The position numbers were made by a program, and so were the translations under genes. Of a stretch of 26,383 bases of DNA, positions 1 to 7,459 are shown in pieces (position 1 is the first letter of the stretch; every line of letters starts with the position of its first letter). This DNA is from Serpens sp964410065 (GTDB lineage: Bacteria > Pseudomonadota > Gammaproteobacteria > Pseudomonadales > Pseudomonadaceae). The notes under the pieces are model-generated. The model saw only the letters and a list, made by a program, of their open reading frames with translations, had not been told where the DNA came from and did not search any database. The DNA is taken from contig CAYPFO010000052.1 of the NCBI GenBank assembly GCA_964410065.1, forward strand, positions 1 to 26,383, in the 5' to 3' direction.

Positions 1-42
1 GATCTGTTCGAGATCGTTCCGGAGCTGGAAAAGCTGGTTTAA
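1..42 (+). CDS. C-terminal tail of a probable electron transfer flavoprotein alpha subunit (partial)
   Basis: Only the last 13 codons and the stop are inside the window. They read DLFEIVPELEKLV, which resembles the end of ETF alpha (EtfA/FixB), where the last helix typically reads DLF-x-x-x-PEL/M. ETF passes electrons from acyl-CoA dehydrogenases to ETF-quinone oxidoreductase, so a place near fadE would make sense. A strong terminator follows directly. The assignment rests on a very short stretch and on memory of the family; another protein cannot be excluded. Confidence 0.45.
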   Translation, partial: DLFEIVPELEKLV

Positions 43-53
43 CACGCTGTACA

Positions 54-87
54 CACAAAAAACCCGCTTTCGAGCGGGTTTTTTGTG
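54..87. terminator. Bidirectional intrinsic terminator
   Basis: Bases 54-68 pair perfectly with 73-87 (15 bp) around a TTCG tetraloop at 69-72. The stem has a GC-rich core (ACCCGCT/AGCGGGT) flanked by A and T runs, so either strand ends in a U tract. It lies 12 bases after the stop of the partial gene on the plus strand, and faces the end of the minus-strand gene that stops at 132. It can therefore serve both. Confidence 0.92.
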
Positions 88-131
88 CAGGAAGGGGGCA
101 TCCGCCGGAGCAGGCTCCCTCGTGTCGAGGC

Positions 132-539
132 TCAGCGCTTCGAACCGTCGCTGGGTAGTACCAGCAGCTGCTTTTCTTGGTTCCAGTCGAAGGGCAAACC
201 TTGTGCTTCGGCGGCGTAGCGGCGCTCGTCGAGCTCCTGAAACAGGGCAATTTCCTCTTCGGGCATGAAGTGCAGGCAGTCGCCACCGAAGAACCACAAC
301 AGGTCGCGAGGGACCAAGTGGCTGATCTGCGGGTAGCGATGGAAAACCTGGGAGATCAGGTCCTGGCCGAGGTAAAGCGGGGCGGAGGCATCTTGCAGGC
401 CGCTGATCAGCTCATCGAAGCGCTCGAGAAACAGCGCATGGCTTTCATCGGGGATCTGCTCGGCTTCGCCAAGGGCGACCAGGATGCTGCGCAGGTGGGC
501 GAGCAGTTGGAGATGATGGTCGAGGTGGGGGCTGGCCAT
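132..539 (-). CDS. PA2817-family conserved hypothetical protein
   Basis: A 135-residue soluble protein of unknown function starting MASPHLDHHLQLLAHLRS. It has no signal peptide and no membrane segment. It contains many acidic and aromatic residues and motifs such as PRDLLWFFGGDCLHF and PEEEIALFQELDERR. I recognise it as the small protein found next to fadE in Pseudomonas (PA2817 type); this is from memory. The frame stays open to 656, but the start at 539 is preferred because it lies just downstream of a TATAAT box on the same strand (571-576), and the upstream extension would overlap the end of fadE. It is transcribed in the same direction as fadE and follows it. Function unknown. Confidence 0.8.
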   Translation of the reverse strand: MASPHLDHHLQLLAHLRSILVALGEAEQIPDESHALFLERFDELISGLQDASAPLYLGQDLISQVFHRYPQISHLVPRDLLWFFGGDCLHFMPEEEIALFQELDERRYAAEAQGLPFDWNQEKQLLVLPSDGSKR

Positions 540-570
540 GGGATACCTGTGAGTCAAAAAAGGGCGCGCG

Positions 571-576
571 ATTATA
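571..576 (-). promoter_or_regulatory. -10 box of a promoter for the PA2817-like gene
   Basis: The minus strand reads TATAAT here, 32 bases before the chosen ATG at 539. No convincing -35 box is seen at the right spacing. The box lies inside an imperfect dyad (AGGGCGC ... GCGCCCT, about 561-589), which could bind a regulator. It implies the gene can be expressed separately from fadE. Confidence 0.45.
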
Positions 577-606
577 GTCGCTGCGCCCTCTGCAGGGGTA
601 ACGCAG

Positions 607-3054
607 TCAGCGCACTTTGCCAGATGCCGGCTGCAGGTCTTCCTGGCTGAAGTCATCCACGTCGATCACGCGGCGCCGGGCGATCTCGGCCGTGCGTAGC
701 GCCGCTAATTCCTCTGTATCCAGAATGCCGGCGGCTTGCGCGGCATCCAATACGTCTTCGCCAGCGGCGGGGTGCAGGCGGTTTTCCTTGAGCGCGCGTT
801 GCACTTTCTTCGTGCTGGAGTCGCTGGCAGCCAGCAGCTGAAAAGCATGCTCCAAGGCGCCAACGGGGTCTTCAGGGTCTTGTGGTCGATAGCAGCCGTC
901 GAGAAGGCGGGCGAGGGCGGGGTCGTCCAGCGGCCTGCCGAGCACGGCGGCGACGTCCGCCTCCAACGCATCCTTGGGGCCGAAATGCCGGCGTCCGAGA
1001 GGGAAAATCAGCAGGCGGAGCAGCCAGGCCAGTGGGCGATTGGGGAAGTTGCCCAACAAGGCTTCCAGCGCGGTTTCGGCTTTTTCCAGACACTCCTCCA
1101 GCGACCAACGCAGCAGTATTTCCTGCTCTGCAGGGTGTCCGAGGTCGTGGTAGCGCTTGAGCGCCGCCGAGCCAAGATACAGGTAACTGAGCACATCGCC
1201 CAAGCGCGCACTCAGGCGCTCGCGGCGCTTCAGTTGACCACCAAGCAAGAGCATCGAAACATCAGCGACCAGGGCAAAGGCCGCCGACAGCCGATTCAGT
1301 TTGCGGAAATAATGGCGGCTGATGCCGTGTCCCGGCGCGCTGCTGAGCAGGCCGCCGGTCACACCGAGCAGCAGGCTGCTGGCGGCGTTGCTGACGGCGA
1401 AGCCGATGTGTTGCAGCAAAAGCGGATCGAACTGGTCCAACGCGGCATCTGGATCGTCTGCATCGGCCAGCTCCATTTCCTGCAGCACGTAAGGATGGCA
1501 GCGGATCGCGCCCTGGCCGAAGATCATCAGGTTGCGCGTGAGAATGTTGGCGCCTTCCACGGTGATGAAAATGGGCGTGCCTTGCCAGGCGCGGGCCAGG
1601 TAGTTGCTGGGGCCCATGATGATGCCCTTGCCGCCGTGGATATCCATGGCATGGGCGATGCATTCCCGCCCGCGTTCAGTAAGGTGGTATTTGAGGATGG
1701 CGGAGAGTACCGAGGGTTTTTCACCGAGGTCCACTGCGTGGGCAGTGAGTATTCGCGCGGCATCCATCAGCCAGGCATTGCCGGCGATGCGCGCCAGTGG
1801 CGCCTGAATGCCCTCGAAGGCGGCCAGTGGCACGTTGAACTGTTCACGAATGTGCGCGTAACGGCCGCTGACGTAAGCGCAGGATTTGGCGGCGCTGGTG
1901 CCCACGCCTGGCAGGGAGATCGAGCGCCCGACCGACAGGCAGTTCATCAGCATCATCCAGCCTTTGCCGAGCATGGCCTGGCCGCCAATGATGGCGTCCA
2001 GCGGCACGAAGACATCCTTGCCCGAGTTGGGGCCGTTCATGAACGCCGCGCCCAGCGGCAGGTGGCGGCGGCCGATGGTCACGCCGGGGGTATCCGTGGG
2101 AATCAGTGCGAGAGTAATGCCCAGTTCGTCATCGTCGCCTAGCAAGTGATCCGGGTCATACGCCTTGAAGGCTACGCCGAGGAGGGTGGCTACCGGGCCG
2201 AGGGTGATATAGCGCTTCTCCCAATTCAGGCGTAGGCCCAGCACCTCTTCGCCCTGCCAGGTGCCTTTGCAGATAATGCCGCTGTCAGGCATGGCACCGG
2301 CGTCGGAGCCGGCCAATGGTCCGGTCAGGGCGAAACAGGGAACCTCCTCGCCGGTTGCCAGACGGGGCAGGTAGCGGTTGCGTTGTTCCTCGGTGCCGTA
2401 GTGCACCAGCAACTCGGCGGGGCCGAGGGAGTTGGGCACCATGACGGTGGAGGCCAGGTCGGCGCTGCGGGTGGCCAGCTTCATCACGATCTGCGAGTGC
2501 GCATAGGCGGAGAAACCTTTGCCGCCATACTCACGGGGAATGATCAGGGCAAAGAAGCCTTCTTGCTTGATATAGGCCCAGGCGGCCTCGGGCAGGTCCA
2601 TGCTCTGGCTGATGTCCCAATCGCTGACCATCGCGCACAGTGTTTCGGTGGGGCCGTCGAGGAACGCCTGTTCCTCGGCGCTTAGTAGGGCCTTGGGGTA
2701 GGCCCGCAATTTATTCCAGTCCGGGCGGCCACTGAACAGTTCGCCATCCCACCAGACGGAGCCGGCTTCGATGGCTTCGCGCTCGGTCTGTGACAGGGGC
2801 GGCAAGGTCTTGCGAAACCAGGCGAAGATCGGGCCTGTAATGTGCCGCTTGCGGAAGTCCGGCATCAGCAATGGCACGGCCACCAGCAGCCAGAGAAGGC
2901 CGAGTAGCAAGATCAGAAGGCCAGGGGCGATTTCGGTGAGGGCCATGGCGATCAGGTACACGGCGACGATGGCCAGGCTGGAAAGAATCGGCAAACGCAG
3001 ATGGGCAAGGATGAGAATGCCCGCCACTAGAACGATCAGCCAGATAGCAAGCAT
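607..3054 (-). CDS. fadE: Membrane-associated acyl-CoA dehydrogenase FadE
   Basis: Catalyses the first step of fatty-acid beta-oxidation, acyl-CoA to trans-2-enoyl-CoA, passing electrons to ETF. At 815 residues it matches the long FadE type (E. coli FadE is 814). The first 65 residues form two or three hydrophobic segments (LIVLVAGILILAHLRLPI, then LLILLLGLLWLLVAVPLL) typical of FadE. The acyl-CoA dehydrogenase core follows, with FALTGPLAGSDAGAMPD and the signature VEGANILTR around residue 500, whose Glu500 sits where the family's catalytic base lies. The C-terminal third is the FadE-specific domain. AGGGAGG lies 6 bases before the ATG. It is divergent from the ABC exporter at 3281 and adjacent to the probable etfA tail. 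Confidence 0.95.
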   Translation of the reverse strand: MLAIWLIVLVAGILILAHLRLPILSSLAIVAVYLIAMALTEIAPGLLILLLGLLWLLVAVPLLMPDFRKRHITGPIFAWFRKTLPPLSQTEREAIEAGSVWWDGELFSGRPDWNKLRAYPKALLSAEEQAFLDGPTETLCAMVSDWDISQSMDLPEAAWAYIKQEGFFALIIPREYGGKGFSAYAHSQIVMKLATRSADLASTVMVPNSLGPAELLVHYGTEEQRNRYLPRLATGEEVPCFALTGPLAGSDAGAMPDSGIICKGTWQGEEVLGLRLNWEKRYITLGPVATLLGVAFKAYDPDHLLGDDDELGITLALIPTDTPGVTIGRRHLPLGAAFMNGPNSGKDVFVPLDAIIGGQAMLGKGWMMLMNCLSVGRSISLPGVGTSAAKSCAYVSGRYAHIREQFNVPLAAFEGIQAPLARIAGNAWLMDAARILTAHAVDLGEKPSVLSAILKYHLTERGRECIAHAMDIHGGKGIIMGPSNYLARAWQGTPIFITVEGANILTRNLMIFGQGAIRCHPYVLQEMELADADDPDAALDQFDPLLLQHIGFAVSNAASSLLLGVTGGLLSSAPGHGISRHYFRKLNRLSAAFALVADVSMLLLGGQLKRRERLSARLGDVLSYLYLGSAALKRYHDLGHPAEQEILLRWSLEECLEKAETALEALLGNFPNRPLAWLLRLLIFPLGRRHFGPKDALEADVAAVLGRPLDDPALARLLDGCYRPQDPEDPVGALEHAFQLLAASDSSTKKVQRALKENRLHPAAGEDVLDAAQAAGILDTEELAALRTAEIARRRVIDVDDFSQEDLQPASGKVR

Positions 3055-3175
3055 GAGTTTCCTCCCTGGAAGGTGCGAATGAGATGGCGGTTGCCCGGGC
3101 CTGCCGGGGCCGGGTTCTTCTTAGGGACCCGTGTCGACAAGCGTAGTTCGTCCGCCACTGTTTCAGGTTCTGTAA

Positions 3176-3204
3176 CCGTTTTGTCGTGGCTCGCAGCAAA
3201 ACGG
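3176..3204. promoter_or_regulatory. Inverted repeat in the fadE / ABC exporter divergent spacer (possible operator)
   Basis: CCGTTTTG at 3176-3183 is repeated in inverse orientation as CAAAACGG at 3197-3204, with a 13-base spacer. It lies in the 226-base region between two divergent genes, where a regulator of either could bind. The repeat does not fit the PsrA consensus as I remember it (GAAAC-N4-GTTTC). Function not established. Confidence 0.3.
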
Positions 3205-3280
3205 GAGTAGGCCCTAAGGTTGCAATTGGCCGTGCCAGCCCTTATCTAGCTGGTTCCCTTTCTGTTTGCGTGCATCCGAC

Positions 3281-4213
3281 ATGAGTTCCGCCCTGTCCAT
3301 CCGGCAGCTGACCAAAACTTACGATAACGGCTTCCAGGCGTTGCATGGCATCGATCTGGATGTCGCCGAAGGCGACTTTTTCGCCTTGCTTGGCCCCAAC
3401 GGCGCCGGCAAGTCGACCACCATCGGCATTCTTTCCACCCTGGTGACCAAAAGCGGCGGCACGGTAAATGTGTTCGGCCATGACCTGGACGCCGACCCCT
3501 CCGGGCTCAAGCGCTGCCTGGGTGTGGTGCCTCAGGAGTTCAACTTCAACCAGTTCGAGAAGGCCTTCGATATCCTCACCACGCAGGCTGGTTATTACGG
3601 CATTCCGCTGCGTGTGGCCAAGGAGCGTGCCGAACGCTACCTGAGGCAGCTCGGCCTGTGGGACAAGCGCGATGTGCCGTCGCGCATGCTCTCCGGCGGG
3701 ATGAAACGACGCCTGATGATTGCCCGTGCGTTGATGCATGAACCGCGTCTGCTGATTCTCGATGAGCCGACCGCTGGCGTGGACATCGAGTTGCGCCGGT
3801 CGATGTGGACCTTCCTCACCGAACTGAACCGTCAGGGTGTCACCATCATCCTCACCACCCACTACCTGGAAGAAGCCGAGCAGCTGTGTCGCAACATCGC
3901 CATCATCGATCACGGCCGCATCGTCGAAAACACCAGCATGCGTGCCTTGCTGCAGAAGCTGCACGTGGAAACCTTTTTGCTGGATCTGAAGGAATCCCAG
4001 CTGTTGCCGCCGGAGCTTGACGGTTACCCGGTAAGCCTGGTGGATGGCCGCACCCTGGAAGTGCAGGTGGACAAGACCCAGGGCCTGACCGGACTGTTTT
4101 TGCAGCTGAAGGAGCAGGGCATCGAGGTGCTCAGCCTGCGTAACAAGAGTAATCGCCTGGAAGAACTGTTTGTCTCCCTGGTGGAACAGAATCTGGCCAA
4201 GGTGGCGAAATGA
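3281..4213 (+). CDS. ABC-2 type exporter ATP-binding protein (YadG/PA2812 type)
   Basis: A 310-residue ATPase energising the permease that follows. Visible motifs are Walker A GPNGAGKST, the signature LSGGMKRR, Walker B LLILDEPTAGVD and the H-loop TTHYLEEAEQL. An extension of about 100 residues after the nucleotide-binding domain is usual for this ABC-2 branch. Length and sequence resemble E. coli YadG (308 residues) and P. aeruginosa PA2812. An upstream TTG at 3266 would add five residues. Neither start has a good ribosome-binding site, and ATG at 3281 is preferred by family alignment. Substrate unknown. The stop overlaps the permease start (ATGA). Confidence 0.93.
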   Translation: MSSALSIRQLTKTYDNGFQALHGIDLDVAEGDFFALLGPNGAGKSTTIGILSTLVTKSGGTVNVFGHDLDADPSGLKRCLGVVPQEFNFNQFEKAFDILTTQAGYYGIPLRVAKERAERYLRQLGLWDKRDVPSRMLSGGMKRRLMIARALMHEPRLLILDEPTAGVDIELRRSMWTFLTELNRQGVTIILTTHYLEEAEQLCRNIAIIDHGRIVENTSMRALLQKLHVETFLLDLKESQLLPPELDGYPVSLVDGRTLEVQVDKTQGLTGLFLQLKEQGIEVLSLRNKSNRLEELFVSLVEQNLAKVAK

Positions 4214-4986
4214 GCGAGCTGCGTCCTAACCTGATTGCCCTGCAAACCATTGTCTATCGCGAAGTGCGGCGCTTCCTGCGCATCTGGCCGCAGACCCTGC
4301 TGCCCCCGGCAATCACCATGGTTCTGTACTTCGTGATCTTCGGCAACCTGATCGGCCAGCGCATCGGCGAGATGGACGGCTTTGCCTACATGGATTACAT
4401 CGTGCCGGGCCTGATCATGATGTCGGTGATCACCAACGCGTACAGCAACGTGGTGTCGAGCTTCTTCGGCAGCAAGTTCCAGCGCAATATCGAGGAGCTG
4501 ATGGTCGCGCCGATGTCGCCCCACGTGATTCTCATCGGCTATATCGCCGGCGGCGTACTTCGCGGCCTGGGTGTGGCCTTTATCGTCACCTTGCTGTCGC
4601 TGTTCTTTACCGATCTGCAGGTGCATAACCTGGGCATCACCGTGCTGGTGATCCTGCTGGCGGCGACGATCTTTGCGTTTGGTGGGTTCATCAACGCCGT
4701 GTATGCCCGCAGTTTCGACGATATTTCCATCGTGCCCACCTTCGTGCTGACGCCGCTGACGTACCTGGGCGGGGTCTTCTACTCTATCCACCTGCTGTCG
4801 CCGTTCTGGCAGACGGTGTCGCTGGCCAATCCCATCCTGCACATGGTCAATGCCTTCCGCTACGGCATCCTTGGCGTGTCCGACATTCATATCGGCACCG
4901 CCATTGGCTTCATGCTGGTGGCCGCTGCGCTGCTATACCTGTTCTGCGTTCATTTGCTGGTCAGTGGACGCGGAATGCGCCAGTAA
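4210..4986 (+). CDS. ABC-2 type exporter permease (YadH/PA2811 type)
   Basis: A 258-residue inner-membrane protein with about six hydrophobic segments and the ABC-2 permease pattern: FLRIWPQTLLPPAITMVLYFVIFGNLIG, then YIVPGLIMMSVITNAYSNVVSSFFG, and the late PTFVLTPLTYLGGVFYSIHLL. It matches E. coli YadH in length and layout. Its start overlaps the ATPase stop by 4 bases, indicating translational coupling and one transporter. In P. aeruginosa the equivalent genes lie near copper-response genes, and here a cupredoxin follows. A link to metal or envelope stress is possible but not shown. Confidence 0.93.
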   Translation: MSELRPNLIALQTIVYREVRRFLRIWPQTLLPPAITMVLYFVIFGNLIGQRIGEMDGFAYMDYIVPGLIMMSVITNAYSNVVSSFFGSKFQRNIEELMVAPMSPHVILIGYIAGGVLRGLGVAFIVTLLSLFFTDLQVHNLGITVLVILLAATIFAFGGFINAVYARSFDDISIVPTFVLTPLTYLGGVFYSIHLLSPFWQTVSLANPILHMVNAFRYGILGVSDIHIGTAIGFMLVAAALLYLFCVHLLVSGRGMRQ

Positions 4987-5006
4987 TCGGCTCGCTCCTG
5001 AGGGGG

Positions 5007-5042
5007 ACGGCCGGGCGTTGCCTGGCTTGTCCTCTCTACTTC
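5007..5042 (+). terminator. Possible weak hairpin after the exporter operon
   Basis: An imperfect stem can form between GGGGACGGCCGGGC and GCCTGGCTTGTCC, with G-U pairs and a short loop. It lies between the permease stop (4986) and the cupredoxin start. There is no clear U tract, so it may be an attenuator or a leader structure rather than a terminator. Confidence 0.25.
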
Positions 5043-5055
5043 AGGAGTGATGAAC

Positions 5056-5535
5056 ATGTTGCTGCGATTTCTGCTATCCGCCTCGGTACTGCTTGCCAGT
5101 CCAGTAGCGCTTGCCGAAGGCTTTGTCTTTGGTAAGCCGGCCAAGCCCGACTCTGCAACCCGCACCGTCGAGATCGAGATGGGCGAGATGTACTTCAAGC
5201 CGGCCTTCGTGCAGATCAAGGCAGGCGAAACCGTGCGTTTCGTGCTCAAGAACGTCGGCAATTTTCCTCACGAGTTCAGCCTCGGTTATACCGCGATGCA
5301 CCGGGAGCATCGCGAAGCAATGCTGCGCATGCAGGCTGAAGAAACCTTGCGCGATCATGGACATGGCGCCCACGCCCATCTGGCCCATGCCGGGCCCAAT
5401 ACCCTGGTGGTCGAGCCGGGGCAGGTGGGTGAACTGACCTGGACTTTCTACCAGCCGGACTGGCTGCAGTTTGCCTGCAATATCCACGGTCATTACCAGG
5501 CGGGCATGATCGGGCAAATGGAAATCATGCCCTGA
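5056..5535 (+). CDS. Secreted cupredoxin-domain protein (PA2807 type)
   Basis: A 159-residue exported blue-copper-fold protein. Signal peptide MLLRFLLSASVLLASPVALA, cleaved before EGF. The cupredoxin fold carries type-1 copper ligand candidates His72 (PHEF), Cys141 and His146 (CNIHGHYQAGM) and Met151. A His-rich insertion (HGHGAHAHLAHA, residues 101-112) may hold extra metal. The start at 5056 is chosen because AGGAG lies 8 bases upstream. Starts at 5047 (GTG) and 5050 (ATG) fall on or too close to that site. It resembles the periplasmic cupredoxin near copRS in P. aeruginosa, but no two-component system is next to it here. Likely role is periplasmic copper binding or electron transfer. Confidence 0.88.
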   Translation: MLLRFLLSASVLLASPVALAEGFVFGKPAKPDSATRTVEIEMGEMYFKPAFVQIKAGETVRFVLKNVGNFPHEFSLGYTAMHREHREAMLRMQAEETLRDHGHGAHAHLAHAGPNTLVVEPGQVGELTWTFYQPDWLQFACNIHGHYQAGMIGQMEIMP

Positions 5536-5602
5536 GAAAGCCGAGCTGCTGGTGGGGCTGCAAGGTTCGTCAGGGGTGGCACAGTGGCAAAGAGGCTTGC
5601 CT

Positions 5603-5608
5603 TATACT
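5603..5608 (+). promoter_or_regulatory. -10 box likely serving queF
   Basis: TATACT lies 33 bases upstream of the queF ATG. No good -35 hexamer is visible 16-19 bases further upstream, so this is a candidate only. Confidence 0.35.
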
Positions 5609-5641
5609 GTCCGTCGTTTTTTCTTCTGACAGGTTTCTACC

Positions 5642-6469
5642 ATGCATCCCGCCGAACATTCGCCCTTGGGCAAGTCCAGCGACTATATCGATCAGTACAG
5701 CCCGCAGTTGCTGTTTCCCATTCCGCGCGCAGCGAAGTGGCGTGAGCTGGGCCTGACGGCCAGCACGCTGCCGTTTCAGGGTGTCGATCTGTGGACCTGC
5801 TACGAACTGTCCTGGTTGACGCTGCGTGGCAAGCCGGTAGTGGCGATTGGCGAGTTTTCAATTCCATCGAATTCGCCAAATATCATTGAATCCAAATCCT
5901 TCAAGTTGTACCTCAACTCCCTGAACCAAACCCGGTTTGCCAATGCCGGAGCGGTACAGGAAATTCTCGAAAAGGACCTGTCCGCCTTGGCTGGCGCGCC
6001 AGTCACGGCGCGTGTGCGCAGCCTGGATAAGGTGTCGGCCGAAGGCTGTGCCAGCCTGCCGGGCGTGTGCATCGACGAGCTGGATATCGCCATCAGTGAC
6101 TATGCGCATCCTCGCCCCGAGCTGCTGCGTTGTGACAGCGAAGAGATCGTGGAAGAGGCGCTGCACAGCCATCTGCTCAAATCCAATTGTCCTGTGACTG
6201 GCCAGCCGGACTGGGGCAGCGTGGTGGTGGACTATCGCGGCCCGGCGCTGGATCATGCCAGCTTCCTCGCCTACCTGGTCAGCTTCCGCCAGCATCAGGA
6301 TTTTCATGAGCATTGTGTGGAACGCATCTACATGGATTTGCAGCGTTTGCTGCAGCCGCAGCGTCTGACGGTCTATGCGCGCTATGTGCGACGCGGGGGA
6401 CTGGATATTAATCCCTACCGCAGCAGCACCACCATCCAGCCGGACAACCGGCGTTTGGCCAGGCAGTAA
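5642..6469 (+). CDS. queF: NADPH-dependent 7-cyano-7-deazaguanine reductase QueF
   Basis: Reduces the nitrile preQ0 to the amine preQ1, a step in making the tRNA nucleoside queuosine. The 275-residue protein is the long, two-domain QueF type (E. coli about 282). Visible features are the substrate-binding IIESKSFKLYLNSLNQTRF block and the active-site segment SNCPVTGQPDWGS, with nucleophile Cys183 and catalytic Asp190. Starts at ATG with a weak ACAGG upstream. It faces the DUF4404 gene tail to tail, as in P. aeruginosa (PA2806/PA2805). Confidence 0.96.
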   Translation: MHPAEHSPLGKSSDYIDQYSPQLLFPIPRAAKWRELGLTASTLPFQGVDLWTCYELSWLTLRGKPVVAIGEFSIPSNSPNIIESKSFKLYLNSLNQTRFANAGAVQEILEKDLSALAGAPVTARVRSLDKVSAEGCASLPGVCIDELDIAISDYAHPRPELLRCDSEEIVEEALHSHLLKSNCPVTGQPDWGSVVVDYRGPALDHASFLAYLVSFRQHQDFHEHCVERIYMDLQRLLQPQRLTVYARYVRRGGLDINPYRSSTTIQPDNRRLARQ

Positions 6470-6476
6470 GAAGCGT

Positions 6477-6513
6477 GGCGTCGCCGCGCGCACTCCGCGC
6501 TCGCGGCGACGCC
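6477..6513. terminator. Strong GC-rich hairpin between convergent queF and the DUF4404 gene
   Basis: GGCGTCGCCGCG at 6477-6488 pairs perfectly with CGCGGCGACGCC at 6502-6513 across a 13-base loop. It starts 8 bases after the queF stop, between two converging genes. It lacks a U tract on either strand, so it may protect 3' ends or act with Rho rather than as a classical terminator. Confidence 0.5.
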
Positions 6514-6528
6514 GATTTACACAGGCAC

Positions 6529-6795
6529 TCAGATCCCCATGCTTACCAGGCTCTGCATGATGTTGCGGAGCGTGCCGGCCAGGGTCGGGTGGCTGACTTC
6601 AAAGCGCTCCACGGCCAGGTTGACGCCATCGACCAGGGTTTCGCCAGAAGCGGGCGGGGTCTGGTTGACGAGCTGGGCTTCGATCTGGGCAATGACGGTC
6701 AGTATCGACGTGCGTTCTTCGTCGCTGAGCGGCGGTTCCTGTTCCAGTTGATTGCGCAGTTCTTCCAGTTGCAGCCGTAGGTCTTGTTCAGGCAT
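6529..6795 (-). CDS. DUF4404 family protein
   Basis: An 88-residue soluble protein, MPEQDLRLQLEELRNQLE..., with a helical Glu/Leu/Gln-rich N-terminal half (likely a coiled coil, residues 4-55) and a conserved C-terminal block, VERFEVSHPTLAGTLRNIM. I recognise it as the DUF4404 family (PA2805 type). No function is known. GGGGAGC lies 7 bases before the ATG. It converges with queF and lies downstream of the thioesterase gene on the same strand, separated by 117 bases. Confidence 0.85.
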   Translation of the reverse strand: MPEQDLRLQLEELRNQLEQEPPLSDEERTSILTVIAQIEAQLVNQTPPASGETLVDGVNLAVERFEVSHPTLAGTLRNIMQSLVSMGI

Positions 6796-6912
6796 GGAGT
6801 TGCTCCCCGGTCCAATAACGTGGCTCAGCTCGTGGCGGCCGTTGCCGTCACGTTGCCTGTAAAGATAAGGCAGGAAGCCGGGGTTTGCCCGATACGGTGC
6901 TGAACGATGCGT

Positions 6913-7335
6913 TCAGGTCGAGGGACTCATCAATGCACGCAGCCGTTCCGGCAGGGGAACGGCGCGGTTTTCGGCATGGTCGATCCAGACCAGCTTGCAG
7001 GAGCCTTCTCCATACAAGACGTCCGAATCTTCCAGGGTGGTCAGGCGATGCTCGAGAATGGCGCTGCTTCGGCCTAACTGGCCGGCATAAAGCTCGATCA
7101 CCACGGTGGCGGGGTGAACGACCGGCTTGAGGTAGGTGTGCTGAACTTGCAACACGACCGGGCCTTCGCTGCCTCGGTCGATGTCGAGGCCTATCTGGGC
7201 GAACCAGGCAATGCGCGCCTCTTCCAGATACTGGATATAGCAGGTGTTGTTGACGTGGCCGTAACTGTCCATATCGCCCCAGCGCACTGGGATTTGAGCG
7301 CTATGCAACAAGGTGGATGCAGGTTGTCTAAGCAT
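6913..7335 (-). CDS. 4HBT-type acyl-CoA thioesterase (PA2801 type)
   Basis: A 140-residue single-domain hotdog thioesterase that hydrolyses an acyl-CoA; the substrate is unknown. The family signature VRWGDMDSYGHVNNTCYIQYLEEAR is at residues 17-41, with Asp23 in the position of the catalytic Asp of 4-hydroxybenzoyl-CoA thioesterase. ATG at 7335 is preferred over the TTG at 7341 two codons upstream. Ribosome-binding sequence is weak for both. It is divergent from mlaA, with a short shared spacer. Confidence 0.9.
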   Translation of the reverse strand: MLRQPASTLLHSAQIPVRWGDMDSYGHVNNTCYIQYLEEARIAWFAQIGLDIDRGSEGPVVLQVQHTYLKPVVHPATVVIELYAGQLGRSSAILEHRLTTLEDSDVLYGEGSCKLVWIDHAENRAVPLPERLRALMSPST

Positions 7336-7367
7336 GTTCAAGTCTGTCTCTCGGTAGAGCTGGCCCG

Positions 7368-7373
7368 TATACT
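7368..7373 (+). promoter_or_regulatory. -10 box candidate upstream of mlaA
   Basis: TATACT on the plus strand in the thioesterase/mlaA divergent spacer, 87 bases before the mlaA ATG. The -35 region is poor, so confidence is low. Confidence 0.3.
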
Positions 7374-7459
7374 ACGCAGCTTATTTTTATTGCGCAGATT
7401 GAGCCTGGGGGCTTCGCCAGGGCGGGTCGCCACACTACGTTTAACGATGAGGTGCTGCA

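Noticed and set aside
736..2142. 468-codon open frame on the plus strand
   Set aside because: It runs antisense through fadE, whose own frame has clear family motifs. The antisense product has no recognisable domain and arises from GC-rich codon use.
3242..3964. Long minus-strand frame antisense to the ABC ATPase gene
   Set aside because: Overlaps the Walker and signature motifs of the true gene. No ribosome-binding site or family features.
4024..4890. 288-codon minus-strand frame with many His, Asp and Gln
   Set aside because: Antisense to the ABC permease; the His/Gln richness is the mirror of hydrophobic codons.
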